From the NCBI RefSeq assembly GCF_043641665.1, contig NC_092190.1, forward strand, positions 14,692,048 to 14,756,047: a stretch of 64,000 nucleotides of DNA. Reading direction: 5' to 3'. The notes under the pieces are model-generated. The model was not told where the DNA came from, searched no databases, and saw nothing but the letters and a program-made list of their open reading frames with translations. This document shows, piece by piece, positions 1 through 14,094 of this stretch. The position numbers and the translations under genes are program-made. This stretch comes from Enoplosus armatus (lineage: Eukaryota; Chordata; Actinopteri; Centrarchiformes; Enoplosidae). The stretch's first letter is position 1. Every line of letters starts with the position of its first letter.

Positions 1-1427
1 TGAATTGAATTAGTTCACATTTACACAGTCTTTCTCGGATAAAACAAAGCTATTGTCTTCTTACTTTTCTGCAGTTTTCAGGGGTTTGATAGTGGCCATT
101 AGCAGAGCAATTGTGTGTTTTTTGTGCACTGAGGGGAAGTCTGAATCCATCTTAATCACATCAAAGAGTCAGAGGATGTTGGGGATGCCTATGCAGGCTT
201 TCAACTTGAAAGCCAGTAAAGTCAATATGGCTGCCTTCTCGAGTGTCTGCTTTTACGTTTGTTAAATCTTTTCTCCCATAACTTTCATTCTTTTTGCACT
301 TTCGATTTTTGGAAACAGGACAAAGGATGATTCATTTTGAATCGCCAAGGGGACATGTTCTTGTGTTGCCACTTTAGATACTGAACATTTTATTGGAATA
401 TTAAACATGATGAAAAGAGAGTAATTTCTGTTCTTTTCATCCTGACATGGCACGAATGAAACCACAGAGCACCTGGAGACGTGTCCCCAATTCAAGGTCA
501 GCTGAAACCACTTGAGGAATTCATCAAAAAGCAGGTGGCCTGAGTGTCCAGCGGGGGCTTACAATCACTTGAATTTTGGGGACACACAAACTGCAGTTTT
601 AAATCACGTCAATTCAAGTACCGAACACGCGCGCACAGAAACTCTACATTCAGGAAATGATGGAATTACAGAGAAACTACAGATGTGACATTAAGGTCCT
701 GTGATATCATAAAACTCTATTTCCTCTCTGTCTGCACCAGTCGCAGGCTGATTAGTATCACAGTCTACATTCACATGATTGATGTCACTGCAGTTCTCTC
801 CCACAACACTTTTGGACAGATGTGGCTCTCATCTGCAAGAGTATTTCATAATGCTGCCACTCAAAAATTGCATTGTTCTCCTCTGTTTAATACTTTCTAA
901 AGGACTGCCCAAAATAGAGGGACAGAACTAGGCCAGCGCTGGACCCAGATTGCTTCCAGCAGATATGACTGAAAAATATGGGACGTAAGCTTTCTAAATC
1001 TAAATGCCTGTCAACCATAAAAAACATTGGTTTCGGGGGAATTATTGCATTATGAGATCTTAGCCATCATGGCGCCCCAGGATGAGCTTTGCAGATCCAT
1101 TAATGTGTGTAGAGATCTTGAAGGAAAATGTTGTCCTCAAAAACACATCATTCTCTAAGTATGAAAAGCAATAATAAAAGTTTTAGAAACTTGTACAAAC
1201 TCTTTATATTTCCCTTTTTCAGAGCTCCTAAAACGAGTGTGTAACTTTCCATCTAACCACACGCCATAATTGGTTGTTTCACAGGTGATTGGCGCTGTTA
1301 CCAGTGTACTTCAATCATGGCTCTTTGAGGCTATATTTGGGCTTTTTCTTATTTTCCTCTGGTTGGCTAAAGTTACAGGACACCTACACCAACTGTGGCT
1401 CACACACATTTTTGATATGATATTATT

Positions 1428-1454
1428 ATATCATATCATATCATATCATATCAT
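1428..1454. repeat. (ATATC)5 microsatellite
   Basis: Five pentanucleotide units followed by a partial unit. Confidence 0.9.
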
Positions 1455-1539
1455 TCTTTGAGCGCACTAATCACCAGTCACTGTGCACAGTCTTTTTTTT
1501 TCTTTTAATTTCTTGATACGGCTCACGTCTGTACATTAA

Positions 1540-1760
1540 ATATGAGGCCAGAGCCAATAGCTGGTTAGCTTTGCTTAGCCTGGAAAAGCCTGGAAAAATA
1601 ATACTATTTTGCTTGTTTAATTATTACACAAACAGTAATGTAAAAATGACTGTTAGCCTTTTTACAAGGGGTTTTGTGCCAGACTACTTCTTGCTAAGCT
1701 AAGCTAACCGACTACTGGCTGTTGCTTCACATTACCGACATGAGAGGTGACTGGTGTGGT
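1540..1760 (+). repeat. Diverged copy of the GCTTAGCTTAGC family
   Basis: Contains AGCTGGTTAGCTTTGCTTAGC followed by GCCTGGAAAA, and a reversed GCTAAGCTAAGCTAACCG near 1,695-1,712. The same building blocks as the 21-kb copy are present but strongly diverged. Confidence 0.45.
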
Positions 1761-4086
1761 TACCAGTATACGTCAATCATGGCTCTATTCTTGGGCTTTT
1801 TTTTCTTTGGTTGGCTAAAGTTGCAGTACACCTACACCAACCTTTGAATTGCATCTAAATAGAGGACGTTACACCTACACCACACAGTGAGAGTGTGGGT
1901 GAATATAAAGCTTTCATGTTCTTGAGGCCTTGAATCTTGTTCTCAGCAATGTCAATAAAGACCTAGTGCATTGTAATGTGTAATACATTCAAAACACATA
2001 AATGTCCACAAGCAGTAACTGCAGCTCAGCCTAACGCGACAAAAACCAGGTGCACAACACCACCAGTTCAGTAGTAGGAAATGAGACAGACTAATTTGTG
2101 TTTGAAAAGAGGCCTGACAGCGTCTGTGTGCCAGAGAAGAAGAGGAGGAGGAGCGTCCAACAGACATGTCTGATTAAGCAGTGTGTAAATGGACCTGCTG
2201 GCTGGACCAGATGAGGACCAGCAGATGGTTTTTCACACTGAGGGGTTGTATGCGCTGTGCTGCGCCGCTCCGTGGCCCCTCAAAAACCTCCTCCACCAGC
2301 AACACAGCGTGGCCCCCTTCCCCGGCCCCGCTCTCATCGCCTCCACTAACACCATTAGCATGTAAATGACAGCTGAGCCCCTTCGCCTGTGGGTGCTGAT
2401 AGGCTGCACCAGACCTTCAGCTTCTCGGTGCATTAATATCATTTTCTTCATTGTTATGGGATTATGTGGGGCTGGGGGCTGGTTGCGGAGAGGTTGAGTT
2501 GGCTTGATTCTTGGTATGAATATCAAAGGTTGTTGTGTTGTAGAGATTCACACCTCCTCTAACAGATAAAGAGGCAGCAGAGACGGGTCTCTGGGTTGTG
2601 AAGCCTGTTTCTGCAACACAATGCCACACAGGAGAGATGCTGTGACATTTATGACCAGGGAACACAAGAGATACCATCAGACAAACAGTTAACATAGAGA
2701 CGTGTGAGTTTCTATACAGCCGCCTTTTGCTCTATTCATTTTTTTGTCACATATTCAAGGTCATGTGGGAGCTTATACAATTGTACATTGTTCATATTGA
2801 ATCAACACAAACTTCTTCTGTTCACTTGCATCTTTAGAAGGTGTAAAGATGTGCACATAAACACAGAGAGAGAGCACACCCTCACAGTATGAAGGTCCTT
2901 CTTTCAGGGAAATAATCACCAACCACTGTCCCCATTTTTGTTTTTGAACAATTATTCACAAAACACAACCAAGAAAATGCAATACCAAAACCTTTTCTAT
3001 ATGCAGTTCAAATAAACAGTGGGCCTACATTCAGCCACATTTTGAGGGGCACATTAATCAACATGCACTTCTATGTTGCAGCTGAGTCCATTTGCTTTCT
3101 GATATTTTCAGTAAAGGGACCCCAAACATTTTGTTTTACAAAAACATCAAATACATATTGCAGCACAGAGTAGGTTTATGCTGTGAACACATGTCATCTC
3201 AGTCTCAAGGCATATATCTTCACCTGCAAACAACAGGACATGGCTCGCACGCAGCTGTTGTTGATTTTATTTGTTATTGTCATTATTTCCCGCTCCATTT
3301 CCTGGCTCTGTTTACTCCTCATTTTTGTGCAGCACATTGAGCCTTTTGAGCACAATTACAATGAATTCGATTAATTGCTGACTGTTAGGCTGGCTTTTTT
3401 AGCCAAAGGCTGCAATGCTCTCTTAACCAAAATAACAAGCATGCGGCCGCTGAGGCATACACAAACAACAGGGACACAGAAGAACTTAATGAATATCACA
3501 TCCTGCACCAATCCAACTCACTCACAAACCCATAAACTATTTAGAGCTTGGAGAGTTGTTAAGTTGCATTAGCTTAGCATTTTTTTTTTTTTTTTTACAT
3601 AAAAGCCCAAATTTTTATTTCACATCTTTATTTTATCTTACTTTGATCAACATCCTCTTTCCTCATCCTGACTGCTGCAGGATGATGAACCCCAACTGTG
3701 TCCACCCCACTGCCTGCCTTCACTCAAGTGTCCTGCATGTTCAATACTCACTGTGTTTAATCATCAGGTTTGTACAAGTTAGATGATAAACAAACACGTA
3801 ACATCCCCAATTTACATAGCAAAATGTTAAAATTCCTTGCATTTTCTGTGATGAACCCTGAATTATTTGGTTGGTGTTTGCATCACATAAACTCTGTATT
3901 TTATCTGTCGGCATCCTGTTCAGAGTGTTTTTGCAGTCGTGATGTTCTGTGCTATATGAAACTGCAGGTATTATTGATATGAAGTTACTTGGGTAAACTA
4001 AGGTATATCTCACCTGAGACAACCTTCACTGTACTTACATTTGTCGCGATGTCTGCAACTTTCAAGGCAGTTTCTTTAGCACTGCG

Positions 4087-4107
4087 CACACACAAGCACA
4101 CACAAAC

Positions 4108-4142
<35 letters not shown>

Positions 4143-4146
4143 CACA
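4087..4146. repeat. Imperfect (CA)n microsatellite
   Basis: About 60 bp of CA units interrupted by AAG and AAA; it accounts for the low-complexity peptides on both strands. Confidence 0.95.
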
Positions 4147-7100
4147 GATGTATGAAACACTTCTTACTTGCAGTAAACACACCGTGGAGGGAAACAGGAG
4201 GTCAGTGGGTTTAGATAACTGGTACATACAGTATCATAAGTTTTGCTCAGTGAGTGTCTCTGTCCTCCACTGCTCCAAGCTTTCTGTGGCTGCACTAAAT
4301 TATTTAAGAGACAGCAGTCATCTCTGAGGAAACCCAACAGACTCTCCTCTGTGTCCCATGAGCCAGAGAAGAGGCAGACGGGTAGCTGGGGCACCGCTGC
4401 CAGAAATAACATGGCAGGGAAATCTGGCCGTAGTGGCTTTAGTGCACGGCTGTTATCTGGTTCAGAGACTCCTGCTGCAAATGAAGCTAGTGCTAGCCGC
4501 CGAGTAGAATCAAGGTTTCTAAGCAGATGTGCTGATGCCAGGCAGGAACAAAGGCCTCTTCTCTCTGATGGTGCCGGATCACAGTGGAGAGGACGGCCGT
4601 GTGCCTAAAGAGCATTTCAGAGTGGTGGGCGCAGCCAGGTCCAAACAAAAGAGGCTCAGTCCTCCATCTCAACCTCTTCTGCCTTTGGCTCGCTGCCAGC
4701 ACCCCCCACTTCCCCTCACCGAGACGCCTCTCCTCTGTGCCAAGTGACAGTCCATCTTTCCTCATCCTCAGGCGTGACCAATCAACCCTGAGAAGAGTGA
4801 TGGATGATCACTGAGTGCTCTCACTCCTGCTCCCAGGACCTCACCAGTTCAGTTATTCGTCTGTTTTTTCTTCCCTGTACCTACCTGAGGAAAGCACTTA
4901 TATTTGCCCTTTAAATTGTTAAAGACTCGCCCACGCACACAAATAGGCACGCTGCAAATTTTGCTTCTGCAGAATGATCAATAGATTCTGAGAATTTCTG
5001 CACTAGAGTAAAACAGTAGCTTCAGGGTCCAGTGAAAAAAGGTCTACAGAGAAAGCTCTTGATTCTGCTTCTTTTAGCCTCCAGCCAAAACCCTCCCAGG
5101 TACCGAAAACTGTACTGTGCCCTGCATTTATCAGCATGTCTGACTCTGTTTCACGGTTTGTCAAAGTGGAAAAACTTCAACCTTCAGAGGTGTGTCTGTG
5201 ATTGCATGCTCAGCTGCGTCTGTGGCAAAGGCAGACAAGCACGCAAATCACTTGAATTAATCTGGTCTAATTGGATTTAAATTCAAAATGACGGCACACA
5301 AAGTTTTACTCACCATCACACCTCCATGTGCACACAGACACGCACAGTTGTTGTGTGTTGGCAGTGTGTCCTTTAAAACTGACAAAACGCCAAGTCAGGA
5401 GATGTCTGGTGACCGTCTGGGGCCTGCTGTCATCCTTCTCTCTCCAAATAATCATCACCCATCATCTCCCTCCTGGTTTGGATCCATCCTGTCAAGTCAC
5501 TCGTCTGTATTTCCACCACGCTCACCGTCTCATGCGTGAATGCATGTTGCAAAGGTTGCTGTGGAGCCATGATGTTAAGCAGCAGATATTGGCTGACACA
5601 CTAAATGAAGACTAAACTGTTTAAGTCGGTGTCTCTCGAGTGTTTTCTCATCCCTCTCTGCTTCCTCACATGGCCACACGACACAGATGCAACGGGAAGG
5701 AAACCTGTCAGACAAGTGAAAAAGCCTTCCACCTGTTTTTATATCTCTTTAATTAGTCTCCTCTAATTAAAACCACACTAAGTTATTCTGTACATTCTGC
5801 TGTATTATGCAATTTCTTGAATAAGGCCCAGAGATTTGCTCCAAGTGCTCACAAATCTTCCCAGGGACGGCAGTGCTGGGCTATCTTTTCTTCTAAGATG
5901 TCAGGCTCGTTGTTTTGTTGATGACATCATGCATTTCCTCTGCTCATTGTGGAGAGCGGACACATGGGACCATTGTTAGCGGCTGTCTCATTTCATCTCT
6001 GAAATCATTAAAGGCAGGCTGGGGCTGCAAATGTGCAAGTAAATCAAAGACTGGGAAGCCATACAGAAGTGTTAAATGTGTAAAACCTGGAACTCTTCAC
6101 ACCAAGGAGAAACAGGCACTGAATACATCATATTTCTAGTGTAGTTGTAGAAAATAAGGAGCAATTCACTTGGCAAGTCAGGCTTTTATATCAGCTCTTA
6201 TATCATTTATTAGATTAGAAAATATTATGTGTCACAAATTGCTAAAAACCAGCCCAAGTAGTTCATATTATATTCTGTTACACAATGCCCTTCCTTTTTA
6301 ATCAAAAGACAAGGCAGGAGACATTTCAGCCTCACAGCTGGACTTCTGTTCTTATTGTCAAAAGTTCTGCCTGCATGGTGAAATTTGATGCAAGCTTTTC
6401 CCCAGTTTATTCCCCTCACTCCATTACCCAATCTAATTTCCCATTGTCTTTAGCTGGATGTCTCTTTGATTTATGCTCCGTTCTTCTCCATCATGGATCA
6501 TTTCAGATGTTGTAATAAACCTCCTAGCATCTGGCTGGCTCTCATTTACTTTCTCACTCGCGGCTTGTAAAAATAGGTGTGTTTTTATGTTGTGCTGCTG
6601 ACATTTTGGGCAACACCAGGCGCATTCCCTTTAAAAAAAAAAAACTGATTAGACTCCAGCTGTTTCTTTTTCTTCCTTTCCTCTGCCACCCTGTTTTAAA
6701 GGCACACTAAAGAGAGAAAGCGTCAGATAGTCGGTAAATGAGGAAAGATTCTCAAAGAGACGAGTCTCTGGGCTACTGTGCCTCACAATTCAGCCTCTGT
6801 AATCTTGACATCTGTACGCGTGTGGCTGTGTTCTCATATACTGCATATGTAATGTATACATGAAGGTTATCAGGAGCTACACAGAGCACAGCCTTTACTC
6901 TCCTGTGTGTCATGTGACAATGAAAAACATTTGCCTGTGATCCTGTAATCTAAGTCTTTTTTTTTTACATAGTTTCTATTAGTGATAATAATGCAACTGT
7001 TGAGATGTGATGGGGCAAGAAACATGAGCAGTCATATGGTCAGACAGCTTGTAAACAAGCCAACACTTTGGCCAGATTATCAGATTATCTAAACCACTGT

Positions 7101-8942
7101 ATTTGGAAGTAAAACTAATAGTGAACAGACCCATAATGTTGGTAATAATCCCTCACTGCACGAGGAAAACAGTGTAAGTACAGTCGGTCAAGGTTGAACC
7201 AGGAGGTCAGTCTGTAAACAGTGATGGATGTTTATCGGTAGCAATGTCTTTACTGTTCACCTTCGTTTCTTCTTCTCCAACAGCGCTGTCTCCTAGAGAT
7301 CATGCTTATATACTACTAATTTTCAACAGCAAATGATTGCTAGATTAAGTTTTTTTTTATTAACACAACGAGGAAATGTATCTGCATGCAAATGTTCACT
7401 AATAACGTATTTCATTTCAACTAAATCCTGTTTAACATCTTTATGTTTAGGCACTCAAAGCACTTGGTTAGGGTTAGGGAAGGGTTGCGGTGTAAATATT
7501 CAAAAAGTCTTCAAAGATCTCAAATCATCCAAAAAAAGCAATGCCGCTAACAGTTTGATGTACCCATAATCCTGGTTTAAAGACGTTGAGCACTGTCACA
7601 GCCACAGTTTTCATGCTGTTACCCTCCTAATTCTGCTCTCAGGGAGTTGTAAATTGGCATGTCATTATAGCTCAGGTGTCAGGACAGGAGTTCCTCTCTC
7701 TTGCTATAGGGGATGCAGGTGTAAAAGGCTACATACAAAGGCACACGGAGCTGTCCTTGGGCAGAGGAATGACTTTTTTTTTTTTTTTTTTGCTGAAGCT
7801 CTGCACCCTGCCGCCTTTAAAGTTGCAGGTGACTAATCTTCACTTGTCAAACAGACAGGTTGTCTTTTTTTTTTTTTTTCCAAAACTGACACTTTGAAGG
7901 TCTCTGCTCATTCTCTTTCCCCTGTAGGGAAAATAACTACGGTATGATGCTTGTACGTTAAAAACGGGGCTCTGCCTTAAGGAACAGAGTCTCTGAGTCA
8001 CGGCTTAGTCAAAGTCTTTGAAGGATATCATTAGCTGCTGCTGCAAATGCCAGGTGAAAATTGACATTGTGAGAAAAGACAGGGAAAGTAGTTACACCAA
8101 TGTTGTACACTGTGATGAAGCTGTGTAAATACTAATTAGAGTATACAGCACTGTATGTTGTTGCAAAGTAATTTAATTGTGACAAGTGACTCTTGGTGGT
8201 TCACTTTTCCCTGTTGTCTATTTTGTTATTTAGTTATTTGAGGTGCACAAAAGCCATGCACCCACGTTTACCCTGCTAACCTCTTCACCTCACACCTTTC
8301 CTTCATTATATCACCAAACAGTACACACACAAGGCTGACACTTCGGGGTGAAAGAGGAAGGAGTGCAGAGAGAAACAGAAGAATGCAGATGAATTGGCAT
8401 CAGTACTAAAGGCACAGAGGAACAGCAGGTCCCACACGCCCCAGCCCCCTCAGCTGGCTTTGTTCCTGCATCTTCTTTGCAACAATTCAAAAGCAGCTTG
8501 CACAAATTAGACCCATGGGAAGAGAGAACAGACCAACATGCAGCAAACTACTGTCACTCAGACAGCCCTCTGCCGAGGAGCGAGGGAGGAAGGGGACACT
8601 GGATACGCAACATGCTCAAGCAGACGAATTGGCCACGAGGGACCAGATGTTCTTCTACAGTGTAGGCTCTTCTCACAATAAATGCTCTTGGCATTGCACT
8701 GCAGCATATACCTACATCCCCTTGTCTTTGCTTGCAACTTAATTTCAAGGCTTGGTGGTCTTTTCTAATGTGGAGCAGAGGAAGCATTTATGGGCTGTAG
8801 AATATATGCATTGTTTTCTGCTCCTTGCAGCCACTAAAGACAAGAGAAACAATTGCTCTCAGTGTCACACTTTGGAAACCTGGTAGAGATGGCGACGAGA
8901 GGTGACAAAAAAGGGACAGGAAGAAAGAGAGAAAGACAGACA

Positions 8943-8962
8943 GAGAGAGAGAGAGAGAGAGA
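8943..8962. repeat. (GA)10 microsatellite
   Basis: Uninterrupted GA dinucleotides within a purine-rich stretch starting near 8,915. Confidence 0.9.
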
Positions 8963-9274
8963 CATATCTCACCATGGGAGAAATCTGGCAGCTTCCTCAA
9001 CTTTGTAGATCGCAGGTGTTGTGTTCATGATCGTGATCGAGTTAGGAATGCCGCACATCAGTGCCGGCTGGCAGGAAGAGCTGGCAGGTGTTGTCTATGG
9101 AGAGACGCACTGGCAAGCACAAGGTGTCATGTGTGGAGTGGATATGGAGAAACAGAACAAACCCTTATTCTGTCAAAGCCAGCCTTGTGATATTAATCGT
9201 GGTGAGATCTGCTGAACTCATGCAACCCAAAATCTACAGGAAAAGCTGCACAGGGCACCAGAGCACTGTGTGAG

Positions 9275-9276
<2 letters not shown>

Positions 9277-9320
<44 letters not shown>
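9277..9320. repeat. (GT)22 microsatellite
   Basis: Uninterrupted GT dinucleotides, 44 bp, likely polymorphic. Confidence 0.95.
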
Positions 9321-9323
<3 letters not shown>

Positions 9324-10268
9324 GTTCTGCATGTAGCTGTGCAGAGTAGCGCTTCAGCATGTCACAGCTTAAATTGGATTCTCCACACTTATTAGTTACA
9401 CATTGTATTTTATCCAATAGAGGGATTTAAACATACTTAATACTTGAGCAATAATACCCAAGATTATGGACCAGCTAGTTCATAAATCATCAACATAAAA
9501 AAACAGCCCTTTAAAATGGGCAAAAAGGGGTTTTCAGAAGATGACATTTTTACCGAACAATTAAGTGCAAATGAGTGCAAAAGCAATTAGACACTAACAG
9601 AGATTTTGCATTTGAACACCACAGAAGACAAATTAAATATTAGAAACCTACATTTAAACAACAATTAACTTGTTCTTCTGCTCTTTGGCAGATGCAGGAT
9701 TTCAAAAGACGGTAGAGGGAACATGCTTCTTTCCTTTCTTTTCACCGCCATTGTCAAGGGTGGCTTTACAGTTTGTAATGGCAGCCAATTACAGAGGCTT
9801 TTCATCCAGGAGGCAGCATCAAACGGTTCGACTGTCAGCTTTTGTTGCTGGAGGCAGACAAGCAGACCAGCCTGGGGAGAGACTGATGCACACAGCAGCA
9901 CTTTCTTCTTCTCCGAACGCCCATCTCTACGTGATAAACGGCCTTCAAAGTTAACGGTCGAACTCTGCGGCAATAATGACCTCTCACAGGTGAGAGAAGT
10001 GAGGCCCCTGCACTCAATAAGACACAGAAACTCTTTTTCAATGTGGCAAAACCAGCTCCATCGTCATCTGAGCAAAAAAGTTAGCATGTGCTGCTCACAG
10101 GCATGTGAGTGTTTGTTGATTTGGGAGGTCCATACTTTACCCTACCTGTTTGTCAGTCTGCTGTATCACCCTGTTGCCACCTGAGGGACTTTCCTGTGCA
10201 CTGTAGCTGGCCTCCTCCTGGGATCTGACATCCATATAATGGATGCAGAGCAATGAAAATGCCCTCAG

Positions 10269-10270
<2 letters not shown>

Positions 10271-10308
<38 letters not shown>
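10271..10308. repeat. (CA)19 microsatellite
   Basis: Uninterrupted CA dinucleotides, 38 bp, followed by ATGCATGCAT. Confidence 0.95.
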
Positions 10309-10310
<2 letters not shown>

Positions 10311-13277
10311 GCATGCATACACACAGACAGAGCACAGACGTAAAGGCAGCGAGGGACAAACGGTTCCTGCCTGGGAGGGGGTATATTTAGAGTCTTGCGT
10401 AATGTGCTTTTAACACAACACAGAGTGGATGAATTTTTAATGCCAGGCAAGAGAGAGGGTGGGAAAGGGGGGAAAAATGAATAAAGTTAAGTATTTAATC
10501 TGTGCTGTTGCTTAGGGGACAGACAGAGATCTGAGAGCAGCCTATAAGCATCAGGCAAGGCACACAGGATAGCCACCGATGTACCAGCTATGGATGAGTG
10601 GCTCTGCAAGAGAGGGGATGGAAAGCAGGAGAGCAAGGCAAGCGAGCGAGGCAGAGAGAGGGAAGATTGGGAGATATGTAAGCCAAGAGAGTGAGGAGGA
10701 GAGAGTTTGCATGAATGAGCGAGCAGGAATAACTACGAGCCATGTCGGCGCTGTGCTGGGTAACCCAGGGGATACAAAGAAGTGCACAGTACCACAGTTT
10801 CTCTGGCAAAGCCCTTCCACTCTGACGTGACTGTTTACAATGCGAAGACATGTGCAGACATGTCGACAACACTGTTGGAGGCTGGGAGGAATATGCCTCA
10901 GCATAATTAGATATGTGAGATCTTTAGCTGATGAAACTGCCTTTCCTCAGCTATTTTCTTCTTATATATCATATTCCTAAAGCCCCATCCCGTTGTAGGA
11001 AAAGCTGCTATAAGAATAAAGAGAAATCCGTGTCAAATATTTGACAGAAATGCATCAGAAACACCTACAGATAGCTGCGGTGGTTGTCACCTTTTCCAAC
11101 AATACAAGAAGGCAACAGAATGAGATACTAGAGGTGACATTTTTGCGACTGTCAGGCATACGCTAAAGGGCAGGCGATAAGGTGGTGCGCAGTGTTTTTC
11201 CCTTCTCCACTGGGAGAAGGTTTCACATACAGCTTGCATAATAATTAAAACCAGATTTATTGCTTTGTGGGTTTTATGTTCATATTTAGTTGTTTTCACT
11301 CCCAAGAGAGTTTTCAAGCCACAGTTTTGTTCAAAGCACACACAATATTCAGAAAACATAAGCCCAGGGCACAGAACAATTTCATTAACCACTATAGCCT
11401 GCAGAATATCACACGCATGCTCAGTTATGATAATGTCCAACATTGTCGATCAGACGGGACTTTTTCTCAAAGAGGGTTTCTTTCATTAGGCTTTCTTAAA
11501 GTAAAGCTGTAGCTTTTAGCAAACATTGCTCAAACAACAATAAATAGGGTATTTGTTGGAGACTTTTTTCAGCTGCGGATTAATACTCATTTGGCACTCT
11601 AGTGCAGCAGCTGGACAGTGTATGTGGGATTGAATCGAAAAGCTGCAGTGTCCATGTACAGTGAACATGTCACCTCATGAACATGTGGATCACTGATGTG
11701 TCTTTTATAGTTTGGAGGTCTATGACACAGAGGAATCTATCATGCTTTGGCTCCACAGACAACGTTTAAAAGCTGAATTTAAATGGTTTGGATGCCAACA
11801 AAATAATTAAGTCTAATCTGTCTTTTTGTTGTTTTACTGTCTAGTACAGCAGTTGATGCATATTTAACTTATGCATATGGACAGAAAACTCTGTTAAATG
11901 AAGTCAACTGATAAAAGGATTGATGTTATGAACCATCTATGTCGAAATACATCAGAAATGAAAACTAGTGGAACACAACTGAGAAGTGGAACAGGATGTC
12001 AGCTCTCTGTCTGTTATGGCTATTTATTCTTTTGCCAAAGTCAACCAAAAGCAGCCCACTGCTAGGTAACTGAATTAAATGTTCATTTCAAAGCCCTGCC
12101 TTATTTCCTTTAGCTGCTCCTCACCTGCAATTACAAGCTTTCAAAAACTTGCCAAATTACTTGTGCTACAAGCTCCAGGGACAGAGTGTGCAATCCCACC
12201 ATGGTGTGCCAGCACAAGCATAGGCAACAACACTTCATCAGGGTTAGGCTACATGATAACATACTGACTTACTGACATACAGTATTTCATACTCTGAAAC
12301 TTGCGCCGACACCAAAATAGACCAAACTGTCACGTGTTAATTAGCAACACACCTATCTGCTGCTGGATTGAAAGCATATGCGAAAAAGGGAGTAAAGGAT
12401 ACACGAAACGTCTTGAGATGTCTTAGAAACACCTGCTTTTAAAACCAGCCGGCTCTGCAAGTCCCACTGGGAACTTTATCGCCTACAGTGTGACTCACTA
12501 CATGGTTTTCCTCTCAGCCAAATTGCTTTCTTCACCAGAATCATGCTTGAGAGAGAAGAAGATGACAGAAAACATACCACAAAGGCTGTTTGGCCTTTCC
12601 TAGTGTTTGCCTAAAATCATAACGACAGTCAGTATCACTGAGATTCATGTGAAATAGCTTCTAAAGTTGCTATGAGCCCAGAGTGTTTATTGCTGATGGC
12701 AGCCGGAAATGACAGATGGACGATCAGGAACCGGCTATCTATCTTCTCAGATGGCTTTAGTGTACGAGGGAATCTTAAGGGGCAGAGGATTGAAAAACTG
12801 ATCAGGATCACTGATCAGCAGATGTATAGGCTCACTGCTGCTAATCCGGCCCATATGCTCAAAAAGTGACACGACAGTGAGTGATAGTCAGATTGCATCA
12901 GATTTGGGCAATGAGGAAATAACCTCTGCGCAGGCAGCAGCAATGGAAGGGGAGAGGTCAACTGAGGTGTCACACATTCAATAGCAGTCATTCAGATGAG
13001 TCTGACAGCACTGTACCCTCTTTTCACCTCTTATTTCCCTCTCTGTCAGTGAGGCAGAGGAATGTCAGCAATTCTCAATAACAGTATTTACCTTCAACTC
13101 TTCAGCTAAAATCATCCTGTTTTCACCCAGTGGAAAATAATGGTCTTCATCTATTGATGATATCTTAGAAAACCACACAGAGGGTGTTTTGGCCCCTAAT
13201 TGGCCCTTTGCTTGTTGTCCTAATCAGTATTTCATTCAACACTCAATTGATAGACTGTTTCTCTGGACGAGACGTTC

Positions 13278-13545
13278 TTAAAGGACCAGTGTGTAGGGTT
13301 CAGGGGGATCTATTGGCAGAAATAGAATATAATATTCATAGCTATGTTTTCATTAGTGTATAATCACCTGAAACTAAGAATCTTTGTGTTTTCGTTAGCT
13401 TAGAATGAGCCCTTCATATTTTGGTGGCGTGAATGTACCTGAAGGTCACAGTAGGTTCTCCCACACACTATTCAGTATTCAGTTGGTCCAGCAATCTGCA
13501 ACCTCATCGCTAAATGCCATTAAATCCTACACATTGGTCCGTAAA
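13278..13545. repeat. MITE-like repeat with terminal inverted repeats (AAGGACCAGTGTGTAGG)
   Basis: The left end AAGGACCAGTGTGTAGGGTT and right end AAATCCTACACATTGGTCC are inverted copies. The interior (ATCTATTGGCAGAAATAGAA, ATAATCACCTGAAACTAAGA) matches a common teleost element. A flanking duplication is not clear. The usual interior is shortened here. Confidence 0.7.
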
Positions 13546-13559
13546 AGTGCTATGAATTT

Positions 13560-13800
13560 CCTGGCAAACTCCATCTGCTGATGAAGATCATGGAATACAA
13601 TCAAAAGCTACTCAATTTACCATGTGGTGAAATTGTTTTCTGAACTGCTGTTTTCAAGGTCAATAATTAAACTTTGAACCTCTGTTTTTAAGCCAAAATA
13701 AACCAGAAGCCAACTGGGCAAATTCCATCTTCCAATCTTCTGATGGAGGTCATGTGATATGATCAAAAGCTACAGCTAACAGCTACTAAATTCACCTTAT
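13560..13800. repeat. Diverged tandem units with ATCAAAAGCTAC
   Basis: Two related units, about 13,560-13,660 and 13,715-13,810, share CAAA(C/T)TCCATC, CTGATG(A/G)AG(A/G)TCATG, ATCAAAAGCTAC and a following (A/G)TGGTGA. A partial third copy (AACTGGACAAACTCCA) is at about 15,674. This is a short interspersed or minisatellite-like family of unknown class. Confidence 0.5.
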
Positions 13801-13826
13801 GGTGAGCGTTTTCTCAACTCATTCTC

Positions 13827-13856
13827 TGTATGTATGTATGTATGTATGTATGTATG
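13827..13856. repeat. (TGTA)7 microsatellite
   Basis: Tetranucleotide run of 28-30 bp directly downstream of the ATCAAAAGCTAC units. Confidence 0.9.
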
Positions 13857-14094
13857 ACATGTGGAACACCATTGCATTGTTACATACAGACACATTTGGT
13901 TCACAGACATTTCATTTGTTATGATTTCACATCATAAGGGCACATGTGATATTCAGACATTCAGATTGTGCCCACTTTCTAATTAAATACTGGGACAAGC
14001 ATTTGCAAAATACTGATGAAATAATCACACATAAATGGTTAATCATGCACAGAATAATTTCCGAACCTGTGTGAAAGTTCACATACACCTAATC

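Larger units (their letters stand above)
1283..1845 (+). repeat. Local direct duplication (two units about 460 bp apart)
   Basis: Unit 1 (about 1,283-1,400) and unit 2 (about 1,743-1,845) share GTTACCAGT(G/A)TAC(T/G)TCAATCATGGCTCT, TTGGGCTTTTTCTT-like text, GGTTGGCTAAAGTT and ACACCTACACCAAC in the same order. The 1,540-1,740 repeat lies between them. Confidence 0.7.

Noticed and set aside
4243..4608. 121-codon plus-strand frame
   Set aside because: Low-complexity Ser/Arg/Ala composition, an overlapping antisense frame, and nothing recognisable.
9723..10184. 153-codon plus-strand frame with overlapping minus-strand frames
   Set aside because: All frames in this stretch are open by chance in moderately GC-rich sequence; no homology or splice context.
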